DNA of 52,708 bases, from positions 1-52,708 of the forward strand of contig CALFBH010000134.1 in assembly GCA_937951615.1 (NCBI GenBank), written 5' to 3'. The position numbers and the translations under genes were made by a program. Of this stretch, positions 1 through 8,024 are shown piece after piece. The DNA comes from an uncultured Saprospiraceae bacterium. Its GTDB lineage: Bacteria; Bacteroidota; Bacteroidia; Chitinophagales; Saprospiraceae. Position 1 is the first letter of the stretch. Every line of letters starts with the position of its first letter. The notes under the pieces were generated by a model, which was not told the origin of the DNA, made no database searches, and worked only from the letters and a program-made list of their open reading frames with translations.

Positions 1-30
1 GAAAAAAACAAATTCCAAAAAAGAAAAAAT

Positions 31-84
31 TGTGTTGATGTGAGAAATGTGTTAATGTGTTGTGGTGTTAATGTGTTGATGTAA
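31..84. repeat. Degenerate 8-bp repeat arm
   Basis: Diverged copies of an 8-mer of the form TTRATGTG/TTGTGGTG run up to a palindrome. On the opposite strand they resemble the clean CACGACAA array on the other side of that palindrome, so the two look like inverted arms of one compound element. The same GTGTTGATGTGTTG flavour appears, reverse-complemented, inside the OmpA-family gene near 26.0 kb. Confidence 0.6.
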
Positions 85-140
85 TTTGTTTTGCGAATGT
101 AGCGATAATTCATGAATTATCGCTACATCCGCAAAACAAA
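85..140. repeat. 56-bp near-perfect palindrome
   Basis: Read from its centre between 112 and 113, the two 28-base halves are reverse complements except for one pair. It could extrude as a cruciform in DNA or fold as a strong RNA hairpin. It sits between two short-repeat arms and just upstream of the RNase H gene. No T-tract follows, so it does not look like a simple intrinsic terminator. Confidence 0.85.
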
Positions 141-210
141 CACGACAACACGACAACACGACAACACGACAACACGACAACACGACAACACGACAACACG
201 ACAACACGAA
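141..210 (+). repeat. 8-bp tandem array (CACGACAA, 8 copies plus a partial)
   Basis: Eight perfect head-to-tail copies of CACGACAA are followed by a partial copy that ends two bases before the ATG of the RNase H gene. The array therefore occupies the whole ribosome-binding region. Eight is not a multiple of three and slippage would change the leader, but not the reading frame, because the gene starts after the array. Confidence 0.9.
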
Positions 211-212
211 CA

Positions 213-863
213 ATGGCAAAAAAGAAAAAATATTACGTCGTATGGGAAGGCAATGATACCGGAATTTTTGATTCCTGGACAGACTGCCAACTCCAAATCA
301 AAGGCTACCCAGGAGCAAGATACAAGTCCTTCAAAACTGAAGCAGAAGCCAAAGCCGCTTATCATGACGACATCAGCGAGCATATAGATTATAGTGGAAA
401 AAGTGCAGGAAAAGTCAAACCAAGCCTCTCTTTACTCGATGAAAAAACAAGGGCAGAAATCAACTGGAACAGCATCAGCGTAGACGCCGCTTGTAGTGGA
501 AATCCTGGTGTAATGGAATATCGAGGAGTGATGACACAGGATGCTTCGGAGATCTTTCGACTTGGCCCGTTTCAGTATGGCACGAATAATCTAGGCGAGT
601 TTCTCGCTTTGGTGCATGGACTGGCTTTTCTCAAAAAACAAGGCAGCGATTTACCGATTTATTCCGATTCGCGCACAGCGATGGCTTGGGTACGCAACAA
701 GAAAGTGAAAACCACCATCAAGCGAGTTCGTGCCAATACAAAGATGTTTGAGCTGGTCGATAGGGCAGTCCTGTGGCTGCACAATAATAGCTACACCACA
801 AAAATTATCAAGTGGGAGACCGAAAAATGGGGAGAAATTCCAGCTGATTTTGGACGGAAGTGA
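213..863 (+). CDS. rnhA: Ribonuclease H with N-terminal hybrid-binding domain
   Basis: Degrades the RNA strand of RNA-DNA hybrids (R-loops, primers). Residues 6-50 match the caulimovirus/RNase H1 hybrid-binding domain (YYVVWEGNDTGIF...SFKTEAEAKAAY). Residues 85-216 are the catalytic fold. The DEDD set is visible as D91 (SVDAACSGNPG), E129 (NNLGEF), D152 (YSDSR) and D212 near the C terminus (PADFGRK). The length of 216 residues suits this two-domain subtype. The ATG at 213 is chosen because the hybrid-binding domain begins immediately. An upstream ORF in another frame is only translated repeat. The leader is a tandem repeat, so no normal ribosome-binding site is visible. The convergent deformylase ends 7 bp downstream. 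Confidence 0.92.
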   Translation: MAKKKKYYVVWEGNDTGIFDSWTDCQLQIKGYPGARYKSFKTEAEAKAAYHDDISEHIDYSGKSAGKVKPSLSLLDEKTRAEINWNSISVDAACSGNPGVMEYRGVMTQDASEIFRLGPFQYGTNNLGEFLALVHGLAFLKKQGSDLPIYSDSRTAMAWVRNKKVKTTIKRVRANTKMFELVDRAVLWLHNNSYTTKIIKWETEKWGEIPADFGRK

Positions 864-870
864 TTCAGGT

Positions 871-1422
871 TTATTTATATTTCATCCGATAAGCAGCACC
901 AATTTGTCCTTTAGAAATTTTAGTCAGCTTGCGCTTAACCAATTTTTTCTTGAGTGGCTTTAGCAATTGAGTAAACAAAATCCCTTCAATATGGTCATAT
1001 TCATGCTGGATGACACGGGCATTAAGTCCATCAAATACTTCCTCGTGTTCCACAAAATTCTCATCCATATAACGAAGGCGTAGGACAGCCGGACGACTGA
1101 CATCGCCACGGATATTCGGAATACTCAGACAACCTTCTTCATACTCCCAAATCTGACCACCTTCTTTCACTTTCTGGGCATTGATAAACACTTTTTTGAT
1201 GCCTTTATCTTCCTCGCCTTCTTCCATACTCTGCACGGTATCTATCGTGAAAATGCGAATCGGCAAACCAACCTGCGGACCAGCAAGCCCTACACCTTCT
1301 GCATTATACATGGTTTCCCACATATTAGCGATAAGCTGCTCCAATTCAGGATAGTCTTTGCTTATCGGCTCACAAACTTTTTTCAGTACAGGTTGCCCGT
1401 AGGCGTATATTGGTAAAATCAT
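871..1422 (-). CDS. def: Peptide deformylase
   Basis: Removes the formyl group from the N-terminal methionine of nascent proteins at the ribosome. All three family motifs are present: GVGLAGPQ (residues 43-50), EEGCLS (95-100, metal ligand C98) and HEYDH (140-144, ligands H140 and H144, catalytic E141). The 183-residue length is typical. The start follows from the N-terminal MILPIYAYGQPVLKK, which aligns with family starts. It follows ruvX in the same direction across about 170 bp that contain dispersed repeats, so co-transcription is possible but unproven. Confidence 0.96.
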   Translation of the reverse strand: MILPIYAYGQPVLKKVCEPISKDYPELEQLIANMWETMYNAEGVGLAGPQVGLPIRIFTIDTVQSMEEGEEDKGIKKVFINAQKVKEGGQIWEYEEGCLSIPNIRGDVSRPAVLRLRYMDENFVEHEEVFDGLNARVIQHEYDHIEGILFTQLLKPLKKKLVKRKLTKISKGQIGAAYRMKYK

Positions 1423-1549
1423 GTTTTCTTAATGATGAACTTAATGTAGTGATTGGTAATTAGTTGATTGGTGATTAGCCTTGCAAAAACATCAATTACT
1501 AATATATGTTATTTTTGTCATGCTGTTGCTTTGTTATTCATTCTTTACT

Positions 1550-1594
1550 TCACTTCGACATTCAATATTCCGCTGTTCAATATTCGATATTCTC
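1550..1594. repeat. Dispersed TTCGATATTC-type repeat, copy 1
   Basis: An AT-rich block built on ACTTCGACATTC and TTCGATATTC abuts the stop codon of ruvX. Close relatives lie at about 45529-45590 and 49832-49871. The rest of the def-ruvX gap (1423-1549) has ATTGGTGATTAG-type repeats and nothing else recognisable. Confidence 0.65.
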
Positions 1595-2011
1595 CTAGCC
1601 TCGCAGCCCTTCCATATAATCCTGCAAAATCAAAATCGCACTCACCTGATCCACCCGTTCTTTTTCTCGACGCTTTTTCTTTTTGAGACCACTTTGTAAA
1701 ATAATGCGCTTCGCTTCTATCGACGTCATGCGTTCATCCACTAGTTCGACTGGAATATTGGGGAAAATTTGTTTTAATTTTTCTACAAACTGATACACGA
1801 GTTGAGTCGTAGCAGTAGACTTATTATTCATATCCAACGGCTCACCCACAACAAAAGTTGCGACATCTTCCTGCTGCGTATAGTTTTTCAGAAAAGGCAT
1901 CAATTTTTCATTCGGCACAGTATCTAGTCCGGTCGCAATAATCTGCAAAGGGTCTGACACGGCAATGCCGACCCGTTTTGTTCCATAATCTATCGCCATT
2001 ATTCTCGACAT
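1595..2011 (-). CDS. ruvX: RuvX/YqgF pre-16S rRNA nuclease / Holliday junction resolvase-like protein
   Basis: RNase H-fold nuclease implicated in 16S rRNA 5' end maturation. It was formerly proposed as a Holliday junction resolvase. The N terminus AIDYGTKRVGIAVSD (residues 6-20, D8) is the hallmark motif. VGEPLDMNNKS (55-65, E57), LVDERMTS (90-97) and DQVSAILILQDY (121-132, D121) complete the active-site set. The 138-residue length is normal. The basic stretch KKKKRREK at 110-117 replaces the usual flexible loop. The start is fixed by a Bacteroidota promoter whose -7 box ends six bases before the ATG, implying a leaderless or nearly leaderless mRNA. Confidence 0.93.
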   Translation of the reverse strand: MSRIMAIDYGTKRVGIAVSDPLQIIATGLDTVPNEKLMPFLKNYTQQEDVATFVVGEPLDMNNKSTATTQLVYQFVEKLKQIFPNIPVELVDERMTSIEAKRIILQSGLKKKKRREKERVDQVSAILILQDYMEGLRG

Positions 2012-2016
2012 AAGCG

Positions 2017-2047
2017 CAAAGGTAAGGTCTTAAATTCCAAAAACAAA
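2017..2047 (-). promoter_or_regulatory. Bacteroidota-type promoter for ruvX
   Basis: On the minus strand, TTTG (2047-2044) is followed after 19 bp by TACCTTTG (2024-2017), matching the TTTG-N17-23-TAnnTTTG consensus of the Bacteroidota primary sigma factor. Transcription would begin at or next to the ATG at 2011. Confidence 0.5.
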
Positions 2048-2210
2048 AAAAGCAAATTCCAAAACAGTCGATTTCAAGTGCAGAAAAAACTAATTTTTAA
2101 AATACTATGCTTAGTTTTGTTCAAATAAAACATAATAATATGGCATTTTTCATAAGTATAATAAAAAACTGCGGCTGTATAACAAATTCCACTATAGCCT
2201 TTCAGCAATC

Positions 2211-2284
2211 CACCCCCTACGCCCCCTCCAAAGGGGGAAATAGACGTCTTTTTATCCCCCTTTGGAGGGAGAATAAGGGGGAGG
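2211..2284. repeat. Dispersed CCCCCTTTGGAGG inverted repeat
   Basis: Arms at about 2211-2238 and 2255-2284 are reverse complements around CTCCAAAGGGGGA and TCCCCCTTTGGAG. Repeats of this form are common between genes in Bacteroidota. The open reading frame of the following T9SS protein runs through this hairpin, which argues that its true start lies downstream. Confidence 0.8.
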
Positions 2285-2301
2285 ATAACTGGGAAAAAGT
2301 G

Positions 2302-3231
2302 GTGAAACTGTGTAAGTTGTTATACACAAAAGTCAGTTGCTGGCTGATATTGATGATTTTGACATCAACATTCTCAGTTGCACAAACTCCAGTAGAAACT
2401 GGCGATATGGAAACCTGGGACTACGACTCAGGCGGCGATTACTACGAACCAGCAGGCTATTGGGCAACCGCAAACCCAGTATCCAAACTCAGCGCATTAG
2501 CTCCCGTCACTACCTTTCGGGAAACCGACAATGTATATGCCGGAATCTATGCCGCTAAGATGGTCACAGGTGTCTTTGTAGCTTTGCCCGTAGCAGGCAC
2601 GCTGTATACTGGTGAATTTGACGACACACAAATCACAAATCCTGCCGACGCGGTGAAATTGGGCGTGCCTTACACCGACCGACCGACACGCTTTACCGGA
2701 CATTATATGTATTTTCCTGAAAATGGAGATTCTGCTGCGATTGTCTGCCAATTTACCAAGAACAGTCAGTTGATTGGACAAGGCGCGTTGGTGGTGTATA
2801 GTGAGGTGAGCAGCTACACGGCTTTTGATTTGGAAATAGATTATTACACGGCTGATATGCCGGATTCTATGTCGGTGGTATTCTCATCGAGTGCAGGCGG
2901 ACAGGATTTTATGGCAGAAGCTGGAAGCACACTTTATATTGATGAAGTGGCATTTGAATTTGAAACAGGACTACAAACACCGCTCATGCCGGAAGTGAAA
3001 GTCAACTTATATCCCAATCCAACAAGCACCCAACTTTTTCTCAATACAGATGTCTTGTTGAATAATGGCGAGGTGGCGATTTTTGATGTCAAAGGGACCT
3101 TGATACAAGAAGAGAAAATGACAGCATTACAAACTGAATTATCTGTACAACATCTGAATGTGGGCATTTATTTTTATCAAATAATGGAGCAAGGACGAAT
3201 TGTAGCGGCTGGGAAATTTGAAAAACGATGA
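2302..3231 (+). CDS. Secreted protein with T9SS C-terminal sorting domain, possibly PCMD-like
   Basis: Probably a cell-surface or secreted protein exported by Sec and then by the type IX system. From a GTG start at 2302 the protein opens with a good signal peptide (KLCKLLYTKVSCWLILMIL, cleavage after FSVAQ). The open frame extends back to 2107, but that stretch is a dispersed repeat and would put about 65 unlikely residues ahead of the signal. The body (METWDY...YYEPAGYWATANP) resembles the beta-sandwich PCMD carbohydrate-associated family, but I am not sure of that. The last 80 residues (YPNPTSTQLFL...IFDVKGTLI...GIYFYQI) form the type A sorting domain. The substrate is unknown. Confidence 0.8.
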   Translation: MKLCKLLYTKVSCWLILMILTSTFSVAQTPVETGDMETWDYDSGGDYYEPAGYWATANPVSKLSALAPVTTFRETDNVYAGIYAAKMVTGVFVALPVAGTLYTGEFDDTQITNPADAVKLGVPYTDRPTRFTGHYMYFPENGDSAAIVCQFTKNSQLIGQGALVVYSEVSSYTAFDLEIDYYTADMPDSMSVVFSSSAGGQDFMAEAGSTLYIDEVAFEFETGLQTPLMPEVKVNLYPNPTSTQLFLNTDVLLNNGEVAIFDVKGTLIQEEKMTALQTELSVQHLNVGIYFYQIMEQGRIVAAGKFEKR

Positions 3232-3240
3232 GCTTTGTTA

Positions 3241-3350
3241 ATGATGAATGATGAACGATAAATGATGAACTTTATAAACGATAAACAAACGATGAATGGT
3301 GAATTGAGAGCAAATCAGTCTTTGCGTCTTTGCGTCTTTGCGAGAAAATC
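3241..3350. repeat. Composite dispersed repeat (ATGATGAA arm plus CTTTGCG block)
   Basis: An ATGATGAATGATGAACG-type tandem arm is followed by a AAATCAG spacer, then repeated TCTTTGCG units ending in GCGAGAAAAT. The same order of parts recurs at 31633-31740. Here the CTTTGCG block is read through by the next gene and encodes SLRLCVFARK at the front of its signal peptide. Confidence 0.75.
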
Positions 3351-4128
3351 CATACAGATATTCTGTGTTATCGGCTTATTACTACTCGTCAATGTGCAGG
3401 CAAAAGCACAGATTACATTTTCTTATGGTATAAAAGGAGGGGTAACCATGGGCGCACTAATCGGCAAAATTGACGCTGAAACAAGCAGCGGTGCGCCTGT
3501 CTGGAGACCTCATGCGGGACTGTTTGGCGAAATTGCCCTAAATGAAAAATGGGCATTTCGACCAGAGTTGATGTATAATCAGTCGGGCGTGACCTATGCG
3601 GAAAACCTGCCACGTACCGATACGTTATTTCCTTTTTATGCGGCTATTGATACCTTTTTTGTTCCGACATTTTATACCTCAGATATTCAGGGCGAGTATG
3701 ACATGCATTACGTGGAACTGCCTTTGAAAATGGTCTTTTATCTCAATCCGAAAATGGGCTTGACTTTTGGTCTGCGCTTATCCTGGCTAGTGAAGGGCAG
3801 CAATATCGGTACGCGGCAGATTGATGTCGGTGAAAATGCTGGACAGCAGGAAAATTATGATTCAGAAGCCGATTATTTGGATGCTTTGTTTACCCGTTCT
3901 TTTACAGAATATGATGACGGAAAGACCATTGAAAAATTTGACCTCGGCTGGATGATTGGTTCACAATATCGTTTTACCAATTATTTGTCTGCTTATTTTG
4001 ATAGCAGTATCGGATTGACCCAGGCGCAAAAACCATCGGAAAATGTGCCTTATGCTTTTCGCAATTTGTATCTATGCATCGGGCTGTCGCTGGACATTGG
4101 TGGTCGGGCTGAGGTCGATCGTCAATAG
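3292..4128 (+). CDS. PorT-like outer-membrane beta-barrel protein
   Basis: Likely an eight-stranded outer-membrane barrel of the PorT/OMP_b-brl_2 type. No enzymatic role is expected. A hydrophobic signal (IFCVIGLLLLVNVQAKA) is followed by FSYGIKGGVTMGAL, the usual start of the first strand. Later segments show the family pattern (FRPELMYNQSG, YVELPLKMVFYLNP, FDLGWMIGSQYRF, LYLCIGLSLDI). The start is uncertain: ATG at 3262 or 3292 or TTG at 3322 all lie within a dispersed repeat. I chose 3292 to keep the n-region plausible. The last codons, VDRQ and the stop, are the first copy of the downstream GGTCGAT repeat, so the C terminus may have been rewritten by repeat insertion. Confidence 0.8.
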   Translation: MNGELRANQSLRLCVFARKSIQIFCVIGLLLLVNVQAKAQITFSYGIKGGVTMGALIGKIDAETSSGAPVWRPHAGLFGEIALNEKWAFRPELMYNQSGVTYAENLPRTDTLFPFYAAIDTFFVPTFYTSDIQGEYDMHYVELPLKMVFYLNPKMGLTFGLRLSWLVKGSNIGTRQIDVGENAGQQENYDSEADYLDALFTRSFTEYDDGKTIEKFDLGWMIGSQYRFTNYLSAYFDSSIGLTQAQKPSENVPYAFRNLYLCIGLSLDIGGRAEVDRQ

Positions 4129-4273
4129 TTGATGGTCGATGGTCGATGGTCGATGGTCGATGGTCGATGGTCGATGGTCGATCGTCAATAGTTGATGGTC
4201 GATGGTCGATGGTCGATGGTCGATGGTCGATGGTCGATGGTCGATGGTCGATGGTCGATGGTCGATGGTCGAG
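4113..4273 (+). repeat. 7-bp tandem array (GATGGTC) with 63-bp higher-order unit
   Basis: About 22 heptamers are present. Twice (4113 and 4176) the array restarts with GGTCGATCGTCAATAG, giving a 63-bp super-repeat of nine heptamers. The first copy overlaps the stop codon of the upstream barrel gene. Open frames through the array (VDGRWSM) are artefacts. Confidence 0.92.
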
Positions 4274-4350
4274 TGCCTTTCGGCACTCGACCATATGCTC
4301 TTTATGTCCTGCCTATGGACTATGGCCTATGGACTATCGACTATCGACCC
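4267..4350 (+). terminator. Hairpin and diverged inverted arm ending the GATGGTC array
   Basis: GGTCGAGTGCC (4267-4277) pairs perfectly with 4282-4292 around a four-base loop. It is followed at 4312-4350 by repeated CTATGGACTATCGACTATCGACC, an inverted and diverged form of the array. The 11-bp stem could terminate transcription of the barrel gene, but there is no T-tract directly behind it. Confidence 0.5.
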
Positions 4351-4406
4351 AAACCGAACCGAACTACAATTTCCCAACTATAAACTTGAATACAAACAAA
4401 CTAAAT

Positions 4407-5084
4407 ATGAAACCATTTACACTATTTTTATTGCTAGCCCTAAGCGTACTGACCTCTTGCGTCGGGACGGATCCAGCACAATTATTAGAACAAGGAAAAG
4501 ATAAAATAAAGACTGGCGAGCATCAAGGCGCAATGGCTTTATTTGACCAAGTACTCGAACTGGACGCCAGCAATGCAGACGCTTTTTACCAGCGCGGATT
4601 ATCGAAACTTGCCCTAGATAACCTAAGTGGCGCAGTGACTGATTTCAGCAGGGCAGCCAATCTGGGTAGCACTGTTCCCGACCTAAAAGGCGTAGCCAGT
4701 AGCCTGAATAAAGCAGCACAAGCAGAAATCAATAGCTCCACCGCTTACTACTATAAAGGAACCGCCAAGGGGAGGCTAAAAGACCTGAACGGCGCCATAG
4801 CCGACCTCAGTAAAGCCATCCAACTGGATGCTACAAATGACAAGGCTTATGGCAACAGAGGATTAGTTTATCTGCAAAATAATAGTCGGGATGCCGCCTT
4901 GTCAGATTTCGATAAAGCCATCACACTCAATCCACAAAACGCCAATAATTTTTATAATCGGGCTATCCTGCATTATAAGGAAGGAGCAGGCGATACGCCC
5001 AAAGCTTGTGCCGACTGGAAGCAGGCGGAAGCATTGGGCTTTAAGGACAATAACCGATATTATGAACGATTTTGTAAGGAGTAA
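4407..5084 (+). CDS. TPR-repeat lipoprotein
   Basis: A predicted lipoprotein scaffold with tetratricopeptide repeats. From the ATG at 4407 the N terminus is a lipoprotein signal with lipobox LTSC (C18). TPR helices follow, for example residues 29-60 (GKDKIKTGEHQGAMALFDQV), 60-92, 115-150 (AYYYKGTAKGRLKDLNGAIA) and 150-185 (AYGNRGLVYLQNNSRDAALS). It ends in a Cys-containing ACADWKQAEALGF motif that is frequent in Bacteroidota TPR proteins. The open frame extends upstream to 4146, but that part is translated GATGGTC repeat and is excluded. The partner is unknown. Confidence 0.85.
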   Translation: MKPFTLFLLLALSVLTSCVGTDPAQLLEQGKDKIKTGEHQGAMALFDQVLELDASNADAFYQRGLSKLALDNLSGAVTDFSRAANLGSTVPDLKGVASSLNKAAQAEINSSTAYYYKGTAKGRLKDLNGAIADLSKAIQLDATNDKAYGNRGLVYLQNNSRDAALSDFDKAITLNPQNANNFYNRAILHYKEGAGDTPKACADWKQAEALGFKDNNRYYERFCKE

Positions 5085-5199
5085 TGGGAGTTGGAGTGTT
5101 GGTGTATTCGTTGCCCTGTACTGGAATAAGTTTACAGTTTTTAAAATGATGACAATGTCCGTAATTTAGTATACGATCCTTTTTATTCAAAAAACAATC

Positions 5200-6396
5200 A
5201 TGAAAAACATTATCGCTTTTACCTGCTCACTTTTGTCTTTTTTTGTATTAAATGCACAAACTGCCCAAGATTCACTGACTCAAAAATTAACAAAAATTGC
5301 AGAAGGAACAGTCGTCCCAGGCTTCTCAGTTGCGGTGGTCAGTCAAGACAAAATACACTACAAAAAAAGTTTTGGCTACGCAGATATTGCGACTCAAAGA
5401 CCTTATGAAACCTCTACAATTCAAAACATTGGCTCTACCTCTAAAACCTTCATCGGAGTGGCAATTATGCATGCCGTAGAGCAAGGTTTATTTACCTTAG
5501 ACACACCGATTAACGACATTTTATCTACAAAAATAATTCATCCAAAATATCCTGAAACGCCTATAACGATTAGACATTTGGCAGCACACACATCAGGAAT
5601 TAAAGACACAAATAAGTTTTTTATCAAAGACTATGTGCCGATTAATCACACAAAAGCACAACGGAAGGATATGGCATTAGCGCAGAAAATTATATGGAAA
5701 CTAAGGTCAAAAAGTACATGGATGAGTCTCTCGGAATTTCTCCATGCCTACTTGACTCCAAATGGAGCATACTATTCAAAAAAGAACTTTAAAGATAAGC
5801 CAGGAACGGTATATTCCTACACCAACGCAGGCGCAGGATTGGCAGCTTTAGTGCTTCAGGAAGCATCAGGAATGTCTTTTGAAGACTACACTCGAAAATA
5901 CATTTTTGAACCCATAAAAATGGAAAACACAGGCTGGTCATTTGACAAAGTTGACATGAAAAAGCACGCTACATTATATCACCCTAAAAAAGTGGCTGTT
6001 CAGCCTCAATACACGCTTTGTACTTTTCCTGACGGTGGATTATTGACGAGTGTAGATGATTTGGCAGCTTATACACAAGAAGTGTTGCGAATGGTAGCGG
6101 GCGAAAGCGCCATCATAACACAAGCGTCTGGTCAAGAAATGATAACAAATAGACTACCAAATAGTAAAAAGAAAAGTGATGCTGGCTATGGCGTATTTTG
6201 GGATGTGGCCAAAACTGCCGCAGGTCATGGAGGCAGTGATCCTGGTGCCAATTCGCTGCTCTATTTCTTTCCCGAACAGAATATTGGGGTACTTTTTATT
6301 GTCAATATGAGTTTGGACGATAATAAGAAAACAGAGGGAATCTATAGAGATATTTGGAGGACTTTGAGGGGGTATTCTAAGCGTGTTGCAGAGTAA
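5200..6396 (+). CDS. Secreted serine hydrolase, class C beta-lactamase family
   Basis: A periplasmic or secreted penicillin-binding-protein-fold hydrolase (Beta-lactamase family, AmpC/EstB-like). The substrate may be a D-amino-acid peptide or an ester rather than a beta-lactam. A signal peptide covers residues 1-19 (cleavage near LNAQ). The three active-site motifs are visible: S79-T-S-K82 (SxxK), Y207-T-N209 (YxN) and H343-G-G345 (HxG, in place of KTG). It sits alone, about 115 bp after the TPR lipoprotein and 83 bp before trmL. It has 398 residues, a normal length for the family. Confidence 0.9.
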   Translation: MKNIIAFTCSLLSFFVLNAQTAQDSLTQKLTKIAEGTVVPGFSVAVVSQDKIHYKKSFGYADIATQRPYETSTIQNIGSTSKTFIGVAIMHAVEQGLFTLDTPINDILSTKIIHPKYPETPITIRHLAAHTSGIKDTNKFFIKDYVPINHTKAQRKDMALAQKIIWKLRSKSTWMSLSEFLHAYLTPNGAYYSKKNFKDKPGTVYSYTNAGAGLAALVLQEASGMSFEDYTRKYIFEPIKMENTGWSFDKVDMKKHATLYHPKKVAVQPQYTLCTFPDGGLLTSVDDLAAYTQEVLRMVAGESAIITQASGQEMITNRLPNSKKKSDAGYGVFWDVAKTAAGHGGSDPGANSLLYFFPEQNIGVLFIVNMSLDDNKKTEGIYRDIWRTLRGYSKRVAE

Positions 6397-6479
6397 CTGT
6401 TTAAATAAAAATCTTAAGCTAGAGGAATTAAAAATCCTTGAAAGCATAGCTTGAATCTTATAAAGCATTAACTATAAAA

Positions 6480-6950
6480 ATGGGATTAAATATTGTATTA
6501 ATCGAACCAGAGATACCTATGAATACAGGAAACATTGGTCGATTAAGTTTGGCCTCTGGATCAAAATTGCATCTCGTAAAACCATTTGGATTCGAATTGA
6601 CTGACAAGAGAGTAAAAAGAGCTGGATTGGATTATTGGAAGCATATTTCCGTCTTCATTTATGAAAGCATTGATGACTTTTTTGCAAAAAATAAAGGCAA
6701 ACATTTTGCATACTTCTCTAGTCATGGCACTCAAGATTACTGCACTGTTGACTATAAAGATGATATGTTTCTGGTTTTTGGAAAAGAATCAGTTGGTTTG
6801 CCTAAAAACATAATAACAGAACATTCAAATGTAGTATATACTATACCTATTTACAGTACCCATATTCGAAGTTTAAACTTAGCGAATGCTGTTAGCATCG
6901 TGGTATATGAAGGTTTACGAAATATAAAAACACATCGGAATAAAAAGTAA
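6480..6950 (+). CDS. trmL: tRNA (cytidine(34)-2'-O)-methyltransferase
   Basis: A SPOUT-fold methyltransferase that methylates the wobble ribose of tRNA-Leu. Motifs: NIVLIEPEIPMNTGNIGRL at the N terminus (N18, R21), LVFGKESVGLP (residues 98-108), and IPIYSTHIRSLNLANAVSIVVYE (122-144), which forms the trefoil knot and SAM site. The 156-residue length is characteristic of TrmL. No operon partner is evident; the next gene starts about 110 bp downstream. Confidence 0.93.
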   Translation: MGLNIVLIEPEIPMNTGNIGRLSLASGSKLHLVKPFGFELTDKRVKRAGLDYWKHISVFIYESIDDFFAKNKGKHFAYFSSHGTQDYCTVDYKDDMFLVFGKESVGLPKNIITEHSNVVYTIPIYSTHIRSLNLANAVSIVVYEGLRNIKTHRNKK

Positions 6951-7057
6951 ATTATAATAATCTGGATGTTTTGTGTGTTTTTGATGAAACGTAAATGCTA
7001 ACTTCAAAGACAATCTTATAGAAACTGTTTTAAATATGTTCTACAACTTAAAAAGAC

Positions 7058-7873
7058 ATGAAAAAATTATTTATGCTCTTCCTGCTATTAAGCAGCATCA
7101 ATCTATATAGTCAGAATTTCCTGAATGGCGATTTTGAAATTAATACTGCAAGTGTAGATTTAATTAACCTGCCAAATACGGGATTCAATAATGCCATCTC
7201 CAACTGTTATGGTTTTGGGACTGGTGGGAATCTTGACATTATAACTTCCGACGTTTATGACGGAGGATCACAAAGTGGACATTGGTTTGTTGGAGTAACT
7301 GGAGGTGAAACAGATAGATTGTCTATGGAGCTATCAGGTCCTTTGGTGGCCGGAAATAGCTACAACCTTTCTTTTTATGATAAGGCTTATAATCAATTTC
7401 CACCCGATTCAATAAAAGTTGGCTTATCTACAGTAAATAATGACTTAGGAACGCTAATTTATACCAGTAACGATTTGGCCGTGGTAGGTGTCTGGACAGC
7501 GCGTACCTTTACCTTTGAAGCGCCTAATAACGGACAATTCATTACGATTTATCAATTAGGTAATATTGGTAACTGGGTTGAAATAGATAATTTCACCATC
7601 TCGCCAACAACGAACACTATCGCTGCATCAAACCAGGGAACTGTGCAACTTGTACAAAACCCAGTAGGGGATTATTTGAGATTACATGCTACGCAGTCTA
7701 TTGCCAATGCAAAAGTTTCGATTTTTTCTTCGTCAGGTCGTCTGCTGCTTAAAGAGCACTTTGGAATAATTGAAGATATTGAACTTAATGTTTCAAATTT
7801 GCCTGCTGGATTTTACTATGTTTGTATTGAATCAGATGGCTTTATTCGTAGCCTGAAGCTGGTTAAAAAATAA
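7058..7873 (+). CDS. Secreted protein with T9SS C-terminal sorting domain
   Basis: A likely surface or secreted protein. The N-terminal signal is MKKLFMLFLLLSSINLYSQ. A jelly-roll-like region follows (residues 20-185), opening FLNGDFEINTASVDL and closing NWVEIDNFTI, as in carbohydrate-binding or choice-of-anchor modules. The C-terminal 75 residues (VQNPVGDYLRLH...IFSSSGRLLLKE...LPAGFYYVCIESDG) are a type A T9SS sorting domain. No catalytic residues can be identified. It is monocistronic by spacing. The 150-bp gap behind it shows nothing recognisable. Confidence 0.82.
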   Translation: MKKLFMLFLLLSSINLYSQNFLNGDFEINTASVDLINLPNTGFNNAISNCYGFGTGGNLDIITSDVYDGGSQSGHWFVGVTGGETDRLSMELSGPLVAGNSYNLSFYDKAYNQFPPDSIKVGLSTVNNDLGTLIYTSNDLAVVGVWTARTFTFEAPNNGQFITIYQLGNIGNWVEIDNFTISPTTNTIAASNQGTVQLVQNPVGDYLRLHATQSIANAKVSIFSSSGRLLLKEHFGIIEDIELNVSNLPAGFYYVCIESDGFIRSLKLVKK

Positions 7874-8024
7874 TTCAAGATGAAAATATTTATTCTGATA
7901 AATTCTATTCTTCTTAAGTAATTGAACAGAATTATCTATAATTTAAATTTTGAATAAAAAACTAATTGCCAGCGTTTTATATCGTTTTAAACTTAAACTT
8001 ACTATGAATGCCAAAGCCAGACAA

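Noticed and set aside
141-210. CRISPR array
   Set aside because: Units are 8 bp and contiguous with no spacers and no cas genes nearby. The same applies to 4113-4273, 25933-26099 and 52573-52708.
112-387. Frames through the CACGACAA array on both strands (about 90 residues each)
   Set aside because: They consist mostly of translated tandem repeat and overlap the start of a clear RNase H gene.
2107-2301. Upstream extension of the T9SS protein to the ATG at 2107
   Set aside because: It runs through a CCCCCTTTGGAGG inverted repeat and would place some 65 residues before an ideal signal peptide.
4146-4504. VDGRWSM-type ORFs in the GATGGTC array
   Set aside because: Low-complexity translation of a 7-bp repeat in several frames; the real lipoprotein start is the ATG at 4407 with its own signal peptide.
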